A stretch of DNA of 64,000 bases from the NCBI GenBank assembly GCA_024734495.1, contig JALMQS010000153.1, positions 10,680,299 through 10,744,298 of the forward strand. Reading direction: 5' to 3'. The notes beneath the pieces are model-generated. The model was given only the letters and a program-made list of their open reading frames with translations, ran no database searches and was not told where the DNA came from. This DNA comes from Forficula auricularia. Taxonomy: Eukaryota > Arthropoda > Insecta > Dermaptera > Forficulidae. Of the stretch, positions 33,230 through 45,475 are shown in pieces; position 1 is the first letter of the stretch, and each line of letters begins with the position of its first letter. The position numbers were made by a program, and so were the translations under genes.

Positions 33230-34790
33230 TGGTTGTATTTTTAAAGATTTGTATTTTTTAATATTTGATACAATCAATAAATAATTTTTTCTATAAATAC
33301 GTAGTATCTTAATTCAGTTTATTGTATTTTATTTTAATTTTTTTTTCGAAAGCTGATCTTTTTCAAAGTATATAGCATATAGTATATCAGCGATATCCAA
33401 TTGGTGTTTGTTTAGTCAGCCAACCAAGGCTTATTCAGCTATATATCAGCCGAAAGCCAACTAATGGCTCACCACCCCCTGAATCTGAACCCGGTCCACT
33501 TCCTCTAGCCCTTCAAACAACTTCACCATACCACCACCCCCCACGTACCCCACAACCCTTCATCCGGGAAGAGCTAATTCCTGCGGGAATCGCATTGACC
33601 GCTGCCTGCACCGGCCGAGTATTTTTCATTGATGTTTTTGTTGTTTTTGTGGATTCGATTAAAGGCCTCTTTCAATATAGAAGTATTTAAAAGAATAAAA
33701 TAAACTGTTCGTTTTCATTGTGTTTGTGAAACTCTATTCGGAATGTGATTTCAAATAAAATTAAATAAATATATATATTAGAGAGGTCTTTTAACAGAGG
33801 CAAGTACAGATTTAAACTGCCTTGTTTAAGAGACGGGAAATACTTTTAAAAATGTGTGTAAAAGCTTATCCTCCTGACTCGATAAGAACACGTAAAGTAC
33901 CCACTTGTGTTAATTTTTACACTGAAATAAAATTGGAATTTCACGTTTCACGACTATTATTTAATTGTGACCGCGAAATTGCTCGAAACCAATTTAAAAT
34001 TGAACAGATATTTTATCTATATGGTAAAGAGAAATCAATAAGGTTGATCCAAATAATAATGTGTGTGTTTTGTCTGTAACTCTATCTGGGTTTCCGTACT
34101 CTCGATAACTCGAGAAAAGACGTTCTTCAAAGTTCGTTTTGGTTCAAAAATATTGGTATTTTTTTAAACTCTTTAGATTTTCGAATTTTTAGCTTCAAAA
34201 CTTCCATATGATATAAAATTTAGACTTAAAAGTAATTTTAAATTTGAGAAGTTCTCGATTTAATTTTTATATAATAACAACTAGTTCCGCAGATTTTTTT
34301 TTTTGTCTCAAAATAATTTTTGTTTCCGTGAACCACCAAAATCTTATTTAAGATTTAATGCTTAAAAGTTTAATTAAAATGTTTTCAGGGTTTCTCATGA
34401 AGTGTCCTCAAATTTGTGAAATAAAAAATAGAGTATTACTACTATGACGTTTGTTCTGAAGAGATAAAATTCACAATCCCTCCTAAAGCCTCATTTGCGC
34501 AAAATACACGATTTTAAAACATCCAACACTCCTACGCGGTTAAATTAGATACCAAGTGAACACGCATTCGCCAATTCGTTTATCCCTATGACTTCTGGAG
34601 ACTTGTACTCACTTCCCACGCCATCGGTCTTTTCGGCTACATATAATATTCACTCTTTTAAAACCCTCACCCACAGATATAACTCAACTCGGACCCAATC
34701 TCTGAAATTTCTTCCGCTTTCCATCATCCCAGGTTCCACCGCTGACTACAGAGGTTGTACTTAATACAATCTAATATATTTTTACTTTAA
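33230..34790. other. No recognised gene
   Basis: Contains a GC-richer patch at 33400-33620 and an 85-codon frame at 33822-34079. Neither shows a domain, splice context or repeat boundary I can support. Confidence 0.4.
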
Positions 34791-34794
34791 TGAT

Positions 34795-35241
34795 TCTCTA
34801 CACATCTATATAAATAAACATGTACTGTTACGCTTAAGTGATACGTCGAAGGATCTCCAAAAGTTCTTCACCGATTTCTTTGAAGTTTTCACACAACATT
34901 CCATTCAAATACACGAGTGTTTTTTATATAGTGTTTTTATAGATATCACACCTGTGGCATGTAAAAAATATTTTTTTGAGGAAACAACCCCGGCGCCTCT
35001 CTGGGGGTAAAAGCAAACAAACAAGATGGCCGATAATAGCTTTTTGGAAATCTTTCAACTGACAATATTTATTTCTGGTTAAGGGAACACATTACAGTTT
35101 AAAGGGCGCCTCGACTGCATGGTCATTTGCGCGGTTAAGGGAACAATTTTGACAAGTAATATATAATTCATTAACCATAAAACGAGACGCTCCCTGCCAG
35201 GGGCCAGGTATCGCCGGGCCGAAGGCCCGGGCGTCAGCTAG
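34795..35241 (+). mobile_element. Helitron-like non-autonomous element (447 bp)
   Basis: Starts TCTCTACACATCTATATAAA and ends with the hairpin GGGCCGAAGGCCC, then a short spacer and CAGCTAG before a host T. Short TC start, AT-rich head, 3' hairpin, CTAG terminus and lack of inverted ends or duplications are the Helitron pattern. No helicase was seen. The same 3' form recurs at 43222 and, inverted, at 48329. Confidence 0.78.
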
Positions 35242-35249
35242 TTTAAAAT

Positions 35250-36350
35250 AACTTTACTATCTTTTGTTCTTAATACTATTTTTAATAAGTTAATTATAAT
35301 ACGACACTCCTAATTTACACCCACTTTATTATTTCAAACGGATAAAAATCTATAAACGACTAATAACTCATGACATTTGACAAGTACCTACTCCAATTAA
35401 AAAAATCTTTAGTGCCGTTTCGCTAATAAACTTTAACCCAGATGTCAAAACTTTAGATAAAACTAATAGTTTTAACGTCATGAAAAATTTATATAAAAGT
35501 GTGCCTTATTATCAGCAGAAAAAAATAGATATTTACTTAATTAATGTGAAGGCCTGGTTTCGCATTCTTTTGATAAATTATATGTATTGAATCTATTATT
35601 AAAATTTCTATTCTCAATTCAGATTTTGGGGTTTTCAAAGAGTTTATATACTTTTATTTTAATTAGAATATATAAGATGATTTTTCGAAAAGGTATCTTG
35701 TTATTTAGGAATATTCTTTTTCGACATTTCCACAAGAAAATCTCAAAAGGTAAAGTAAACAACAAAAGGAATTAAAATACAATTATCAATCTTAAAATAC
35801 TAATTTTCATTATGAGAGATTGCCTTACTAAGTATTGTATTATTTTAAAAATATTAATGATTTTTTTAAATACTCCAAGATTTTTGGAGGGACCGATGTA
35901 CCCCTGCCAATGCGCGCAATCCTTTTCCAAAGCAATTAATTTATAAAATATTTTATCAAAAATTTTTAATCTATTTTGTTTTAATAAAATTAAAATATAT
36001 GAATATTTCAACCTAAATTTTTTTGATTAATTCTTTATTATTTAATATTAGTTTTTTTATATTAAGCTCACACCATCTGATCGAATTCAGCATCAATACT
36101 ATTTCATTAGTTAGTTATTTTTTATTAATACAAAAATAAATAACCAATAAAAAATGTTTAAAGAATTTATGTTTATTAAATTTTTATTATTTCAATACGA
36201 TATATATCGTGTGGATATTTACCTTCATATATGATTTAAAAAAGTGTATGTAATATTAGAATACATTCTTTATAAAAAGATTATCCTAGCATTATATATA
36301 TATATATATATATAGAGAAAAAAAATGTGATAACCAGTTTGCTTCTATAT
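35250..36350. other. No recognised gene
   Basis: AT-rich. A (TA)n microsatellite lies at about 36293-36315, immediately before the GC-rich repeat at 36357. Confidence 0.5.
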
Positions 36351-36356
36351 ATACTA

Positions 36357-36666
36357 TGTCGGAGGTAGAGTCGACCAGGGTTTAAAGAGGCAGCTGAATT
36401 ATCTGTCACCCAAAACAGCGTTCGAGAATCGCGCCACTTCAGTTGACATTTCAGAGACTAGAGTTGTTCCGAAAAAGCTCGACAGGCTCTCGGAGGGGGG
36501 GGGCGGCTGCCGAGGACAAGGGATTCTCGAGGAGCAGGATTAGTTTGGCAAGGAACGACACGGGGGTCTTGTGTTTGGTGTCAGTGTGCGTGCCGCGGGA
36601 CTTGATGGCCTCTTCTAACCTTGAGATGATTAATTGAATGCTGAGGACTGCCTACAACTACGAAAT
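36357..36666. repeat. 310-bp direct repeat, left copy
   Basis: GC-rich and nearly identical to 38500-38807. The only clear change is a G run of nine here against seven there. The block begins TGTCGGAGGTAGAGTCGACC and ends CTACAACTACGAAAT. Read on the minus strand it is open for about 85 codons (ending VARFSNAVLGDR and a stop), but the G-run difference shifts the frame between copies. Origin unknown. Confidence 0.85.
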
Positions 36667-37775
36667 CAGAAGTGGAATAAAGATCGCCATGCCCATATTC
36701 GGATTCAAGCGAATTGAAATCGGGTGAGGAATTTCCATTTTTTTTCCGCCCCTTTGTTTTCCTTGTTTACCTAAGCAAGTGAATATTAAAAAACAGCAAT
36801 TTTTATAATTTTTACTTGTTTGAATCTGATTTTTCTTCATGATAATGAATAAAATCCTGGTATCTTTTGAAAGTAGAGTAAAGAGATTATTTTTGAGGTT
36901 CTTCTTCGAGGGAAGTTTTGGCCTCGTGGCCGCTCTGTGGGTGTGTTTTTTTTGGCGTGGCTGTCGGCTCGCACTGCTTTTGTGTCCCTTCCGCTGGGGA
37001 TCGTCGCCCGGATGTGTTTTTTTTTTTTTTTATCAAGACTGTTTGCTGGTGTTGTCGCGAAGCAATTGCCTTAAATTAAATAATATTTAAATAATTTTAG
37101 GAAAGCCTGAGTTTGCTTTGACCAATATTGAAAAAAAAAAAAAAAAAAAGAAAAGAGAAAAAGGGAAATTAATGGATTTGTTTGTATTAAGTTTGAAAGT
37201 AAATTCTTTTTTTTTTCTGTTTTTTTTTGTTGGTGGATGAAGGATGGGGAGGTGGTTATGAATGTGAATATCAGGTCAAAGGCGACATAGAAAAGTTTGG
37301 TCATTATTGATAATTGTTCATAATAGTGATTGTCTAATTGTCTAATTGTTGTGGAGGTTTGGCAGTGGTACGTTGGAGAAAGACGTATCAGGTTGAATTG
37401 CACTCGACTCTTTGGGTCTGTTGCCTGACAGTCGTATCTCAGCCGAACTGGATTCCTATTCATATTGAAAGAGTGGCCTGGCTGAGGTGAATTGACTAAT
37501 CTTTAAGTTTAAGACTTTCGAGAGTTATTGACTGCTTTGGATGTCTGCTTCGAGGCGGAGGATCGCGTTTTCAGCCAGTTTGCGAAAGGAGAAAAGTAGA
37601 CATCTGTGCATGAAGTAGATGGAGCTTAGGCCTAGGCGCATGTAATGTAGAGTCAAGCTACAATTTAGAAGCTAAAGTAGATATCAGTGCATGATGCATG
37701 TAATAGATGGAGCCCACCTAGACACCCGCAAACGTCAAATTAAATGACGGTTTAGAAACTCTGTGTGTATGATAT
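36667..37775. other. Spacer between direct repeats, GC-richer than average
   Basis: Mixed sequence with T runs and GC-rich words (36900-37070, 37480-37760). No recognised gene. AGTAGACATCTGTGCATGA and a similar word near 37680 hint at a local duplication before the 107-bp array. Confidence 0.4.
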
Positions 37776-38417
37776 GATGAATGTACGCGGATGCTGTGGT
37801 GTCCTAGTGGCACGTGGTCTGTGTTTTCGGCGTTATGGTGACGCCGTAAATACGACTGCGGTGGTGTCACAGGGCAAGCATTGATGAATGTACGCGGATG
37901 CTGTGGTGTCCTAGTGGCACGTGGTCTGTGTTTTCGGCGTTATGGTGACGCCGTAAATACGACTGCGGTGGTGTCACAGGGCAAGCATTGATGAATGTAC
38001 GCGGATGCTGTGGTGTCCTAGTGGCACGTGGTCTGTGTTTTCGGCGTTATGGTGACGCCGTAAATACGACTGCGGTGGTGTCACAGGGCAAGCATTGATG
38101 AATGTACGCGGATGCTGTGGTGTCCTAGTGGCACGTGGTCTGTGTTTTCGGCGTTATGGTGACGCCGTAAATACGACTGCGGTGGTGTCACAGGGCAAGC
38201 ATTGATGAATGTACGCGGATGCTGTGGTGTCCTAGTGGCACGTGGTCTGTGTTTGCGGCGTTATGGTGACGCCGTAAATACGACTGCGGTGGTGTCACAG
38301 GGCAAGCATTGATGAATGTACGCGGATGCTGTGGTGTCCTAGTGGCACGTGGTCTGTGTTTGCGGCGTTATGGTGACGCCGTAAATACGACTGCGGTGGT
38401 GTCACAGATGGGCAAGC
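37776..38417 (+). repeat. 107-bp tandem array, six units
   Basis: GATGAATGTACGCGGATGCT recurs at 37776, 37883, 37990, 38097, 38204 and 38311, a period of exactly 107 bp. Units are almost identical; the last two share TGTTTGCGGC where the first four have TGTTTTCGGC. Each unit contains the internal inverted pair GGCGTTATGGTGACGCC. The array runs directly into the right copy of the 310-bp repeat. Confidence 0.95.
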
Positions 38418-38499
38418 ATTGGCGTTTTCAGATGGTCAGGAGTGACCGAACGGTAAGGTACTACATCACACGAGGACGTGTGAAAACGTCAGGAGGCCG

Positions 38500-38807
38500 T
38501 GTCGGAGGTAGAGTCGACCAGGGTTTAAAGAGGCAGCTGAATTATCTGTCACCCAAAACAGCGTTCGAGAATCGCGCCACTTCAGTTGACATTTCAGAGA
38601 CTAGAGTTGTTCCGAAAAAGCTCGACAGGCTCTCGGAGGGGGGGCGGCTGCCGAGGACAAGGGATTCTCGAGGAGCAGGATTAGTTTGGCAAGGAACGAC
38701 ACGGGGGTCTTGTGTTTGGTGTCAGTGTGCGTGCCGCGGGACTTGATGGCCTCTTCTAACCTTGAGATGATTAATTGAATGCTGAGGACTGCCTACAACT
38801 ACGAAAT
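38500..38807. repeat. 308-bp direct repeat, right copy
   Basis: Copy of 36357-36666. Here the sequence upstream (38418-38499) continues the GC-rich context, so this may be the more complete copy and the left one a 5'-shortened duplicate. Confidence 0.85.
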
Positions 38808-39093
38808 ATATTTATTTCATTTTTCAACGGCTAGAAACCTCAATTTACAAAATTATAAAATTATATATTAACAATACTCATTACATACACAACAATATAT
38901 TAACAATGCTCATTACATACATCAACAATACTTATTAAATACATCAACACATTACATAATTATACATTAGCATTACATTAGTTATTCATAAATTAGTGTG
39001 AGCTTCTTGAATAAAGCCGCTTCCTTATTGATTTCCAAAGAAAATTCCTGAGGATTAACCAATTTTGGTGCCAACTCATTGTAACAATGACAG

Positions 39094-39193
39094 NNNNNNN
39101 NNNNNNNNNNNNNNNNNNNNNNNNNNNNNNNNNNNNNNNNNNNNNNNNNNNNNNNNNNNNNNNNNNNNNNNNNNNNNNNNNNNNNNNNNNNNN
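39094..39193. other. Assembly gap (100 N)
   Basis: Exactly 100 unresolved bases, a usual placeholder for a gap of unknown size. It is close to the tandem array, so repeat copy number here is uncertain. The flanks share a minus-strand frame that reads ELAPKLVNPQEFSLEINKEA, which I cannot identify. Confidence 0.98.
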
Positions 39194-39293
39194 ATATTTT
39201 TAAAATCCGCAAATCGAACTCAATGCCCATAAACTTCTAAAATGTTAATTGCAGTGATTTTACTTTTACAATAAAACACACACAGACATACCT

Positions 39294-39750
39294 CAGTGGC
39301 GTAGCCAGAAAATTTTCATAGGGGGGGAATAGGGGTCAATCCACAAAGCAAAATATTTAGTGGGAATTTTTTTTATTAAAACAAATAGGTACTTCAATGA
39401 AATTAAAAAAGAACATAGGTAATTCTTGATTAAAACATATATGGTCCCCCTTACTTCTCATTTTATATATCTCACCTAAAAATTAAATTTTTGAACGACT
39501 CAAAAAATGGTGAAGTGATACAAAGGGTCCCTCCCCCTTTTCCCTATCATTTTCGGATTTTACTTTTAAAGAAATTTTAATTTATTCTAATAGTATATTA
39601 TATACAGAGCTCTAATATAATATTTATTTTTATATCTTGTGTGTCTATTCTTTGTCGTTGCCGTTACTCATCTAATGAGCCTTGTGCTTGGGGGTGAGGG
39701 GGGGGGGGGGGGGTTGACCCCAAAAACCCTCCCCCGTGGCTACACCTCTG
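39294..39750. mobile_element. Family F hAT-like element, copy 3
   Basis: CAGTGGCGTAGCCAG to CGTGGCTACACCTCTG. It matches the other copies but carries about 200 bp of extra AT-rich sequence in the middle (about 39440-39660). Flanks ACATACCT and ACATACTC are similar, consistent with a decayed duplication. Confidence 0.75.
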
Positions 39751-40742
39751 CACATACTCATATAAACACGTCTATTAAAGTCAAATAACGTCTGGCTAAA
39801 TTAACTAGTACCTATCATAGGCAAAATAAGTAAATAAATAAATATTTAGTTATTTAATTATAAATAAATAAATATTTAGTTTATTTATGTAGGTAATTGA
39901 CTCGTTCAATCCCTTATAGTTTTTGTTTTATATGGATCTTTTTAAAAATATTTTTCCAAACCTTCATATTTTTAGAGGGCATAAATAAACTATAAAAATG
40001 AATTATTTTAGAGAATATTATTATTATTTTAATTATTCTATTTATTGATTTATTAATATAGGTAATAGCCCGTTCATAGCATTTAGGATTTTACGAGTTT
40101 TTTTAATTAATATTTTTTTATAATTTTATTTTCAATATATTCACAAAATCCTTCTTTAATAGTCTCAATAAGTGTTCTATTTTATTAAACAAATTAATGT
40201 GTGTTCGTTATTTAGATTTATCTTTATTTAGGCTTCTTAAAAAAAATCAATTTCTTTTTGCTATTATTCAATCAAAAATATAATTTTCCAAAAGCGATTC
40301 TCTTCAATCGAAAAGCGAGCTAATTCTAATAAAATTATATTGTTTAATAAATATAACGAAGAAAAAGACTTCTGTGTTTTTCCATTGAAAATTGAGAAAT
40401 CATTTAATTTTAATTTTCGGGTAAATCTAGAAGATAGTATTTATCGCTATAGAAAGGAAAAATATTCCCAGGGAATAGAATTATGCTAGAAAAGCGCTTT
40501 TTCCATTAAATTCAATTTTTTTAATTGAATAATTCGACCAGATGGTGACGTCATGGCGCCTAGTTCAACAAGTTGAGACGTGTTTTTAATCTTGGCCCTC
40601 ATTAACTCCCTATTTGATAATCGGCCACTAGCAAAGTGCGAGCGAGTCAGTTCGAGCTCCAAGCAACATCTCTCCCCATTTGAACCCAAAATTAAGCAAA
40701 TTCTTGTTAAATTTTGAGATAGTTATTTTTTAAAAATAGCTA

Positions 40743-40975
40743 TTTGTTTAGGTTTAAAATAAGACACGTGCAGCTTCAATTTTTCTTTTTATTTATTTCT
40801 CAATTCCCACTAACGTTTCGCCCATTGGTTATGGCCATCTTCAGAGCGGGAATAACCAATGGCCGAAACGTTAGTGGAATTGAAAAATAAATAAAAAGAA
40901 AAATTGAAGCTGCATGTCTCTTAATTTAAACCTAAACAAATAAATTACTACAGCTATATAAAACTCCCTCAATAA
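40743..40975. mobile_element. Palindromic element with hammerhead-like motif
   Basis: Arms of about 90 bp (TTTGTTTAGGTTTAAA through CACTAACGTTTCG and the complement) surround a loop near 40840-40855. AAAAATAGCTAT at 40732-40743 and 40976-40987 is a probable 12-bp target duplication. A minus-strand motif is at 40814-40844. The right arm retains GGCCGAAACG but lacks the CTGAAGA part. Confidence 0.75.
40814..40844 (-). other. Hammerhead-like core motif
   Basis: CTGAAGA, one extra T, a stem formed by GGCCAT and ATGGGC (one mismatch), then GAAACGTT. The opposite arm carries the uncorrupted ATGGCC half. Confidence 0.5.
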
Positions 40976-41219
40976 AAAAATAGCTATATTTGAATTTTTA
41001 AAACTAATTAATCATTTGAAGTTAAATTTTATATTTGGAATCGATGAGAAATATGAAAATTCAAAAGTGAGATACCTTAAGCTATTTAATAATCTATGTA
41101 TGGTTTCTCAAACTTATAATTATATTTGTTGAAATGGATAATGATAATATTTGGATATCATAAATATTTAAAAGATTCTTTCTTAAAACTATTTTATTCT
41201 CTCCTTGTATGGTAATTAA

Positions 41220-42006
41220 TCTACTCTTATTAAACGAGCAAAAATTGTATATTTATTTGTATATATATTTGTATCTTGGATATATTTTGAAAGCGACTCT
41301 ACCGATTTTGATGAAAAAGGGATTTTTGGGGTGACAATTCGATCTGTCACGGTCTCATCTTCGACAAAATTGTTTTTGATGGGTTTTTTTTGTAATCAAA
41401 TTAATTATTCTCAAATAGACAAATCCCATTCTTAGGGTTTTAAAAAGGTTACTCTTTTTCCTTTTGTACCCAGGCAGACAATGGGTTGCCTTAATTCATT
41501 GTTCTAAAAGGCCTTGAAGAAGTATTGTGATTGTGAATTTTAACATATTTTGTTCTCCATAAACGTTAGAAATATTAATAAACGTTTTATAATTGTTTTT
41601 ATAAAGAACTTTATTTATTTAATAGATTAAAAAATAATCAAGAATTTATTTAAAAATATATTTCGCATAAGCAGGTCTCAATTTTCTGAAAAAACAACAC
41701 ATTTTTGATAGGTTTTATTTATTAACAATTGGATGAATAAAAATGAATCATATGGTTGAATCAAAACAGGTGCAGGAGGTGGAGGGGTCCGGGGGTAGGG
41801 CGAGGTTTCGGAGGTGGAGTCAAGCGAGGTGGGGGGGGGGGGGGGTACACTGGGCGAATACTATATATATTTGTATTTTTTTTTAATTTGAAAACGGCTC
41901 TCAATTAAAAATCGACCTTTTTATCAGAATTTTAAATTAAAAATAATATTAAAATAAAGGGTTTAACTGAAGGAAAAAGTTACCGAGCATCGCTCGGTGC
42001 CTCCAG
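41220..42006 (+). mobile_element. Helitron-like element (about 790 bp)
   Basis: Begins TCTACTCTTATTAAACGAGC after a host A. It includes CTACCGATTTTGATGAAA, then a G-rich tract near 41770-41845, and ends with the hairpin ACCGAGCATCGCTCGGT and CTCCAG. This is the fuller version of the fragments at 1557-2048 and 5026-5066. The terminal CCAG in place of CTAG may be a mutation. No coding sequence for a Rep/helicase. Confidence 0.68.
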
Positions 42007-42647
42007 TTACTGTCTATTAATTTAATATGAGACAGGTTATGAAAATAGATATAATATAAAACCTGTATTGTAATTTTTATATTTTGAGATTATCTTTGAT
42101 TTTTAATCTTCCTCTTTCTATTAAAATATATATAAGCCTTATAATTCTATAACTAATTTATCCAAATTTCAGCCAAATTTAGCCAAATTTCAGTGGAAGC
42201 AGTGGCTAATCCAAGCGAGTCTCTCAGCCAACCTCACTTCGCTTCTCTTCCAATGTATGTTTCTATTTGATATTTTCTAAAACTTTCATATAATAATTTT
42301 CATACAAACTTGGAATAAGTTTTAATTTTAATTTGCATGTGTATTGAATTAGGCCTATATGCTTGTTCCCCCATTAATCTAATAGATGTTTAGTACCTAG
42401 TGTTAGTATGAATATTAAGATTGTGATTTCTGCACCCAAGTCGACCTTTGGGTAAATTTATCACCATCTAGATTTGATTATCAATATTTCAGTCGTCGAG
42501 CTTCTTTTCAGAGAATTGTTGATTTTAGCCTTTAATCAATTTATTTAATAAAATAAAATAAAAAATATATCATAGTCAATCGAGAAGTATTTTAAAGAAA
42601 ACTCTTTACCTTGAATTTTAAATATCTTCAACTAAGAAAAGTTCAAA

Positions 42648-43222
42648 TCTATATAGGTATATAAAATTAAGGTTTTGTCTGTACATTGATCCAAATCACG
42701 ACAAATTTTGGTTGCACACGTTTCAAGCAAAGTTATGAACGAAAACACCCTCAACAAAATTCTGTATGTCCGTCTGTATGTAGGTCTGTCTGTCTGTATG
42801 TTTCCGTGGTTTCCGCGAAAAGTTGCTCACGATTCACGTAAAAACGATTGAAGGGATTTTTATGAAATTTCAAATCTGGATCAGATGTCTTCTAACTTAC
42901 GTTTTTAGCTATATAACCTTTTGATATTTTGACCCCAAAAGGCGGTTTGGGGAGGGCGCACGAATGAAAATGATCAAATAAATCCTAAACTATTAACTCT
43001 ACAGGGGGTCTAGGGTGGGTGGGTGGGTGCGGGGGTGTCAGGTGAGGGCCTACAGGCGTGGTGAGGTAGGGGCGGTGGTTGGGAACGGGTGGGGGCGGGG
43101 GTGGGAATGGGATGGGGGGTTCGTGGGTTGGGGGTCTAGGGGGGGGGTTCGTGGGCTGGAGGTCTAGGGGGTGTGCTCCTTGGCTAGCAAGAGAGGCTGC
43201 CGAAGGCGGGCCTTGCAGCTAG
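42648..43222 (+). mobile_element. Helitron-like element (575 bp) with a G-rich tract
   Basis: Starts TCTATATAGGTATATAAAA after a host A. It ends GCCGAAGGC, spacer, CAGCTAG and a host T, the same 3' form as 35241. The interior includes a GTCTGTCTGTCTGTATG tract and, at 43010-43190, a strongly G-rich segment with the quadruplex-type word GGGTGGGTGGGTGGGTG. Confidence 0.75.
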
Positions 43223-43325
43223 TTTTAAATAAAATTAAAATTAAGATTTTGTATGTTAAAAGAAATCAATAGCCCTTAAAAAGAAATCATTGAGGTTGTC
43301 CTCTGCTTGATGCAAATAAACATAT

Positions 43326-43478
43326 CCCTAGTATCACAATGTTTCAAACTATATAGTAACCATATAGAGCCATTATAGTATAAAGTATAACTACATAGTG
43401 TATATATATGGTAGATCTCGAGGATCTATATAGACTCTATATAATTACTATATAGTTTGAAACATTGTGCTACTAGGG
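43326..43478. repeat. Family C hairpin MITE, copy 1
   Basis: Ends CCCTAGTATCACAATG and CATTGTGCTACTAGGG are inverted. Inside, TTTCAAACTATATAGTAA is mirrored. About 153 bp. Other copies at 45476, 52873 and 58945. Confidence 0.82.
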
Positions 43479-43604
43479 ATACACATACATTTAAAATAAA
43501 TACAAAATATAAATCTAGCCAATTGAACCAATAATTATGAAATTTTAAATTTTAGAAGCTTATTATTTTCACTAATTTTACTCAATTGATATATTTTTTT
43601 TAGT

Positions 43605-43880
43605 TTTTAAGGAATTTGGAGTTGGTACTTGGTGAAACATTTTTTAAATTATTGCATAAAAAATACTTGGTAGGTTCACTTTAAGATATTAAAATAAAAC
43701 AAATTTATTTTTGGAGAGACTTTAACTCGATATATATATTTCGGATGGCTAACCTACCTTCAGGAGCAACAGAAAGTAAAAAATGGGTTAGCCACCCGAA
43801 ATATATATATATCGAGTTAAAGTCTTCCAAAAATAAATTCGTTTTATTTTTAATATCTTAATGTAAACTTACCAAGTATT
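43605..43880. repeat. Family A hairpin, copy 5
   Basis: Left end GGAGTTGGTACTTGGTGAAA and ATACTTGGTAGG. Inverted arms contain GACTTTAACTCGATATATAT and its complement around a loop near 43763-43780. A degenerate hammerhead-like word is at 43738-43762 (minus; CTGAAGG then GAAATATA). Confidence 0.72.
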
Positions 43881-44051
43881 ATTTATCTAATATATCAATT
43901 GATAATGTTTCAAGATTTTTATTTAATATTATTGGTTAATTTTTAGTTTATTCTAATACTTTTTTAGTTTTATCATAAATTTTTAATGTAAGGATACCTA
44001 ATATGTATTTACCTAATGTGAGATAAGTAATTTTTTTTATTTTCTTTTTAG

Positions 44052-44125
44052 GAAATTCATGTCTAAATGTCAATTCTTTAGTGAAATTGCTGCTGAAGAA
44101 AAATAAAAAGCGTGACTTCAAGCAG
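44052..44125 (+). other. Candidate non-coding leader exon
   Basis: Seventy-four bases between TTCTTTTTAG and CAG/GTACGC. It precedes the candidate start exon at 44248 by one short intron (44126-44234). Its one open frame does not stay open across the junction, so if real it is 5' UTR. Confidence 0.3.
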
Positions 44126-44247
44126 GTACGCAAATTTAAGAATTGATTTTTTTAGAAAAATCTTTTTTTTATTAATAAGTAGTCATTTAATAATCTAATA
44201 AATTGCAAATCTCATTATTATTAAATTTTTTTAGGAATAATTATCAC

Positions 44248-44311
44248 ATGGAAAGTTCATCTGAATCTCAAGAATTGGATCTGCGAGAAAATATATATCG
44301 ACTCCGAAAAG
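44248..44311 (+). CDS. Candidate first coding exon (21 codons plus 1 nt)
   Basis: After acceptor TTTTTTTAG (exon from 44235), an ATG with context CACATGG opens a Ser/Glu-rich start (MESSSESQELDL) followed by a basic stretch (RENIYRLRK). It ends at the strong donor AAAAG/GTAAAC in phase 1. Codon usage looks real for such a short piece. No downstream partner exon could be matched with confidence. The terminal exon at 55625 needs phase 0, so at least one more exon would be required between. Protein not recognised. Confidence 0.42.
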
Positions 44312-44964
44312 GTAAACGAATTTCCATTTCACTTTTTATTCATTTACACGAAAATAAATGAGAATTTAAGGGGGAGTTTTTTATCTTATTTCATTTAATG
44401 ATAGAAATTTTTAATGACGAAAGTGTTACCCTTTAGGTCAAATAAATTAAAATAAATAAATAATAAAATAATAAAATTGATATTTTAAAACTATAGACGA
44501 GATGATTTATCTTTTATAAGCTCAAGTCGAATCTTATACCCATTAAAACTTGATTAATATTTCTAAAGCTAAATAATAATTTAAGCTTTGATGGAGGTTT
44601 ATGAAATTATTCAATAGGTTTCTAATTATATTTTTTCATGCTATCTCTTCATGAAACTTCTGATTGACGCTTCATTTTCTTCTTAACTACCATAACTTCA
44701 CTTCTGGCCATCAGTGCTTCATAACATGAGTATAAACATTTATTAGCATGGCGTTTATCTTTGATTTTTATTTGGGGAAACAGTTTTTTATTTAAAAAAT
44801 TAGATTCATTAAGACGTTCTTTTCAGGAACCCTCATTTAATCATTTTAATTGTAGGATTTTGAAATATTAATAGTGTTGTTAGCGAGTTCCTATTGTAAA
44901 CTTAACTTAAAAAGTATTAGATTTTCAAAAAAAAGTACTAGAACTAAATATCAGCAAAAAAATG

Positions 44965-45235
44965 TTTAAAGAAATCACGAGAAAATGTGATCTACTAAAT
45001 CAGAGTTGTCATAGATAATTTTCGATAAATGTCAGAATTGTTGTCATTACCTCCATCGGGAATCGTCCCCGAGGAACAAAAATAATAATCCGGACTGAAA
45101 TTGGCTACCATGTGTGGTGGACCCACCATTTAAATTAAAGCGCGAAATATTTATTCATATAAAAAATTTTCTTTACATTTTGGTTTAGCTCAAATTTATT
45201 AAAATGATTTAACATTAATCTTGTCCACACTTAGT
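44965..45235 (-). repeat. Family D element, copy 2 (degraded)
   Basis: Contains GTGATCTACTAAATC, CGGGAATCGTCCCCGAGG (a decayed minus-strand B box region), ATCCGGACTG and GGCTACCATGTGTGGTG (minus-strand A box region). The order matches the other family D copies. Confidence 0.55.
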
Positions 45236-45475
45236 AATTTTAGAAAACGATAATAAATAAAAAATGTGATAGACTTGATTAAATTTTTCTAGATTTAGTA
45301 CAATATTGTACTTGGGCTGGCATCACTAAATATTAATATTTTCAAAATATTCTTTCTTTAAATTTATTTAGACAGTATAATAATTACAAATATAATAAAT
45401 ATATATTGTAAATTTAAATCATTTAAATTCAATCTTATTCGATTTTCTTAAGATATAAATTATTATCGATACCTA

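Noticed and set aside
37776..38417. CRISPR array
   Set aside because: The 107-bp units are contiguous and nearly identical throughout, with no unique spacers. The context is eukaryotic.
38309..38746. A 145-codon frame spanning the last tandem unit and the 310-bp repeat
   Set aside because: The start lies in a repeated unit, and the matching repeat copy at 36357 is frameshifted by a G-run difference. No recognised domain.
36357..38807. LTR retrotransposon with 310-bp LTRs
   Set aside because: No TG...CA ends, no primer-binding site or polypurine tract seen, and no gag/pol between the repeats.
40540..40570. TGACGTCA (CRE-like) site as a promoter
   Set aside because: A single 8-bp palindrome next to an unsupported minus-strand frame is not enough evidence.
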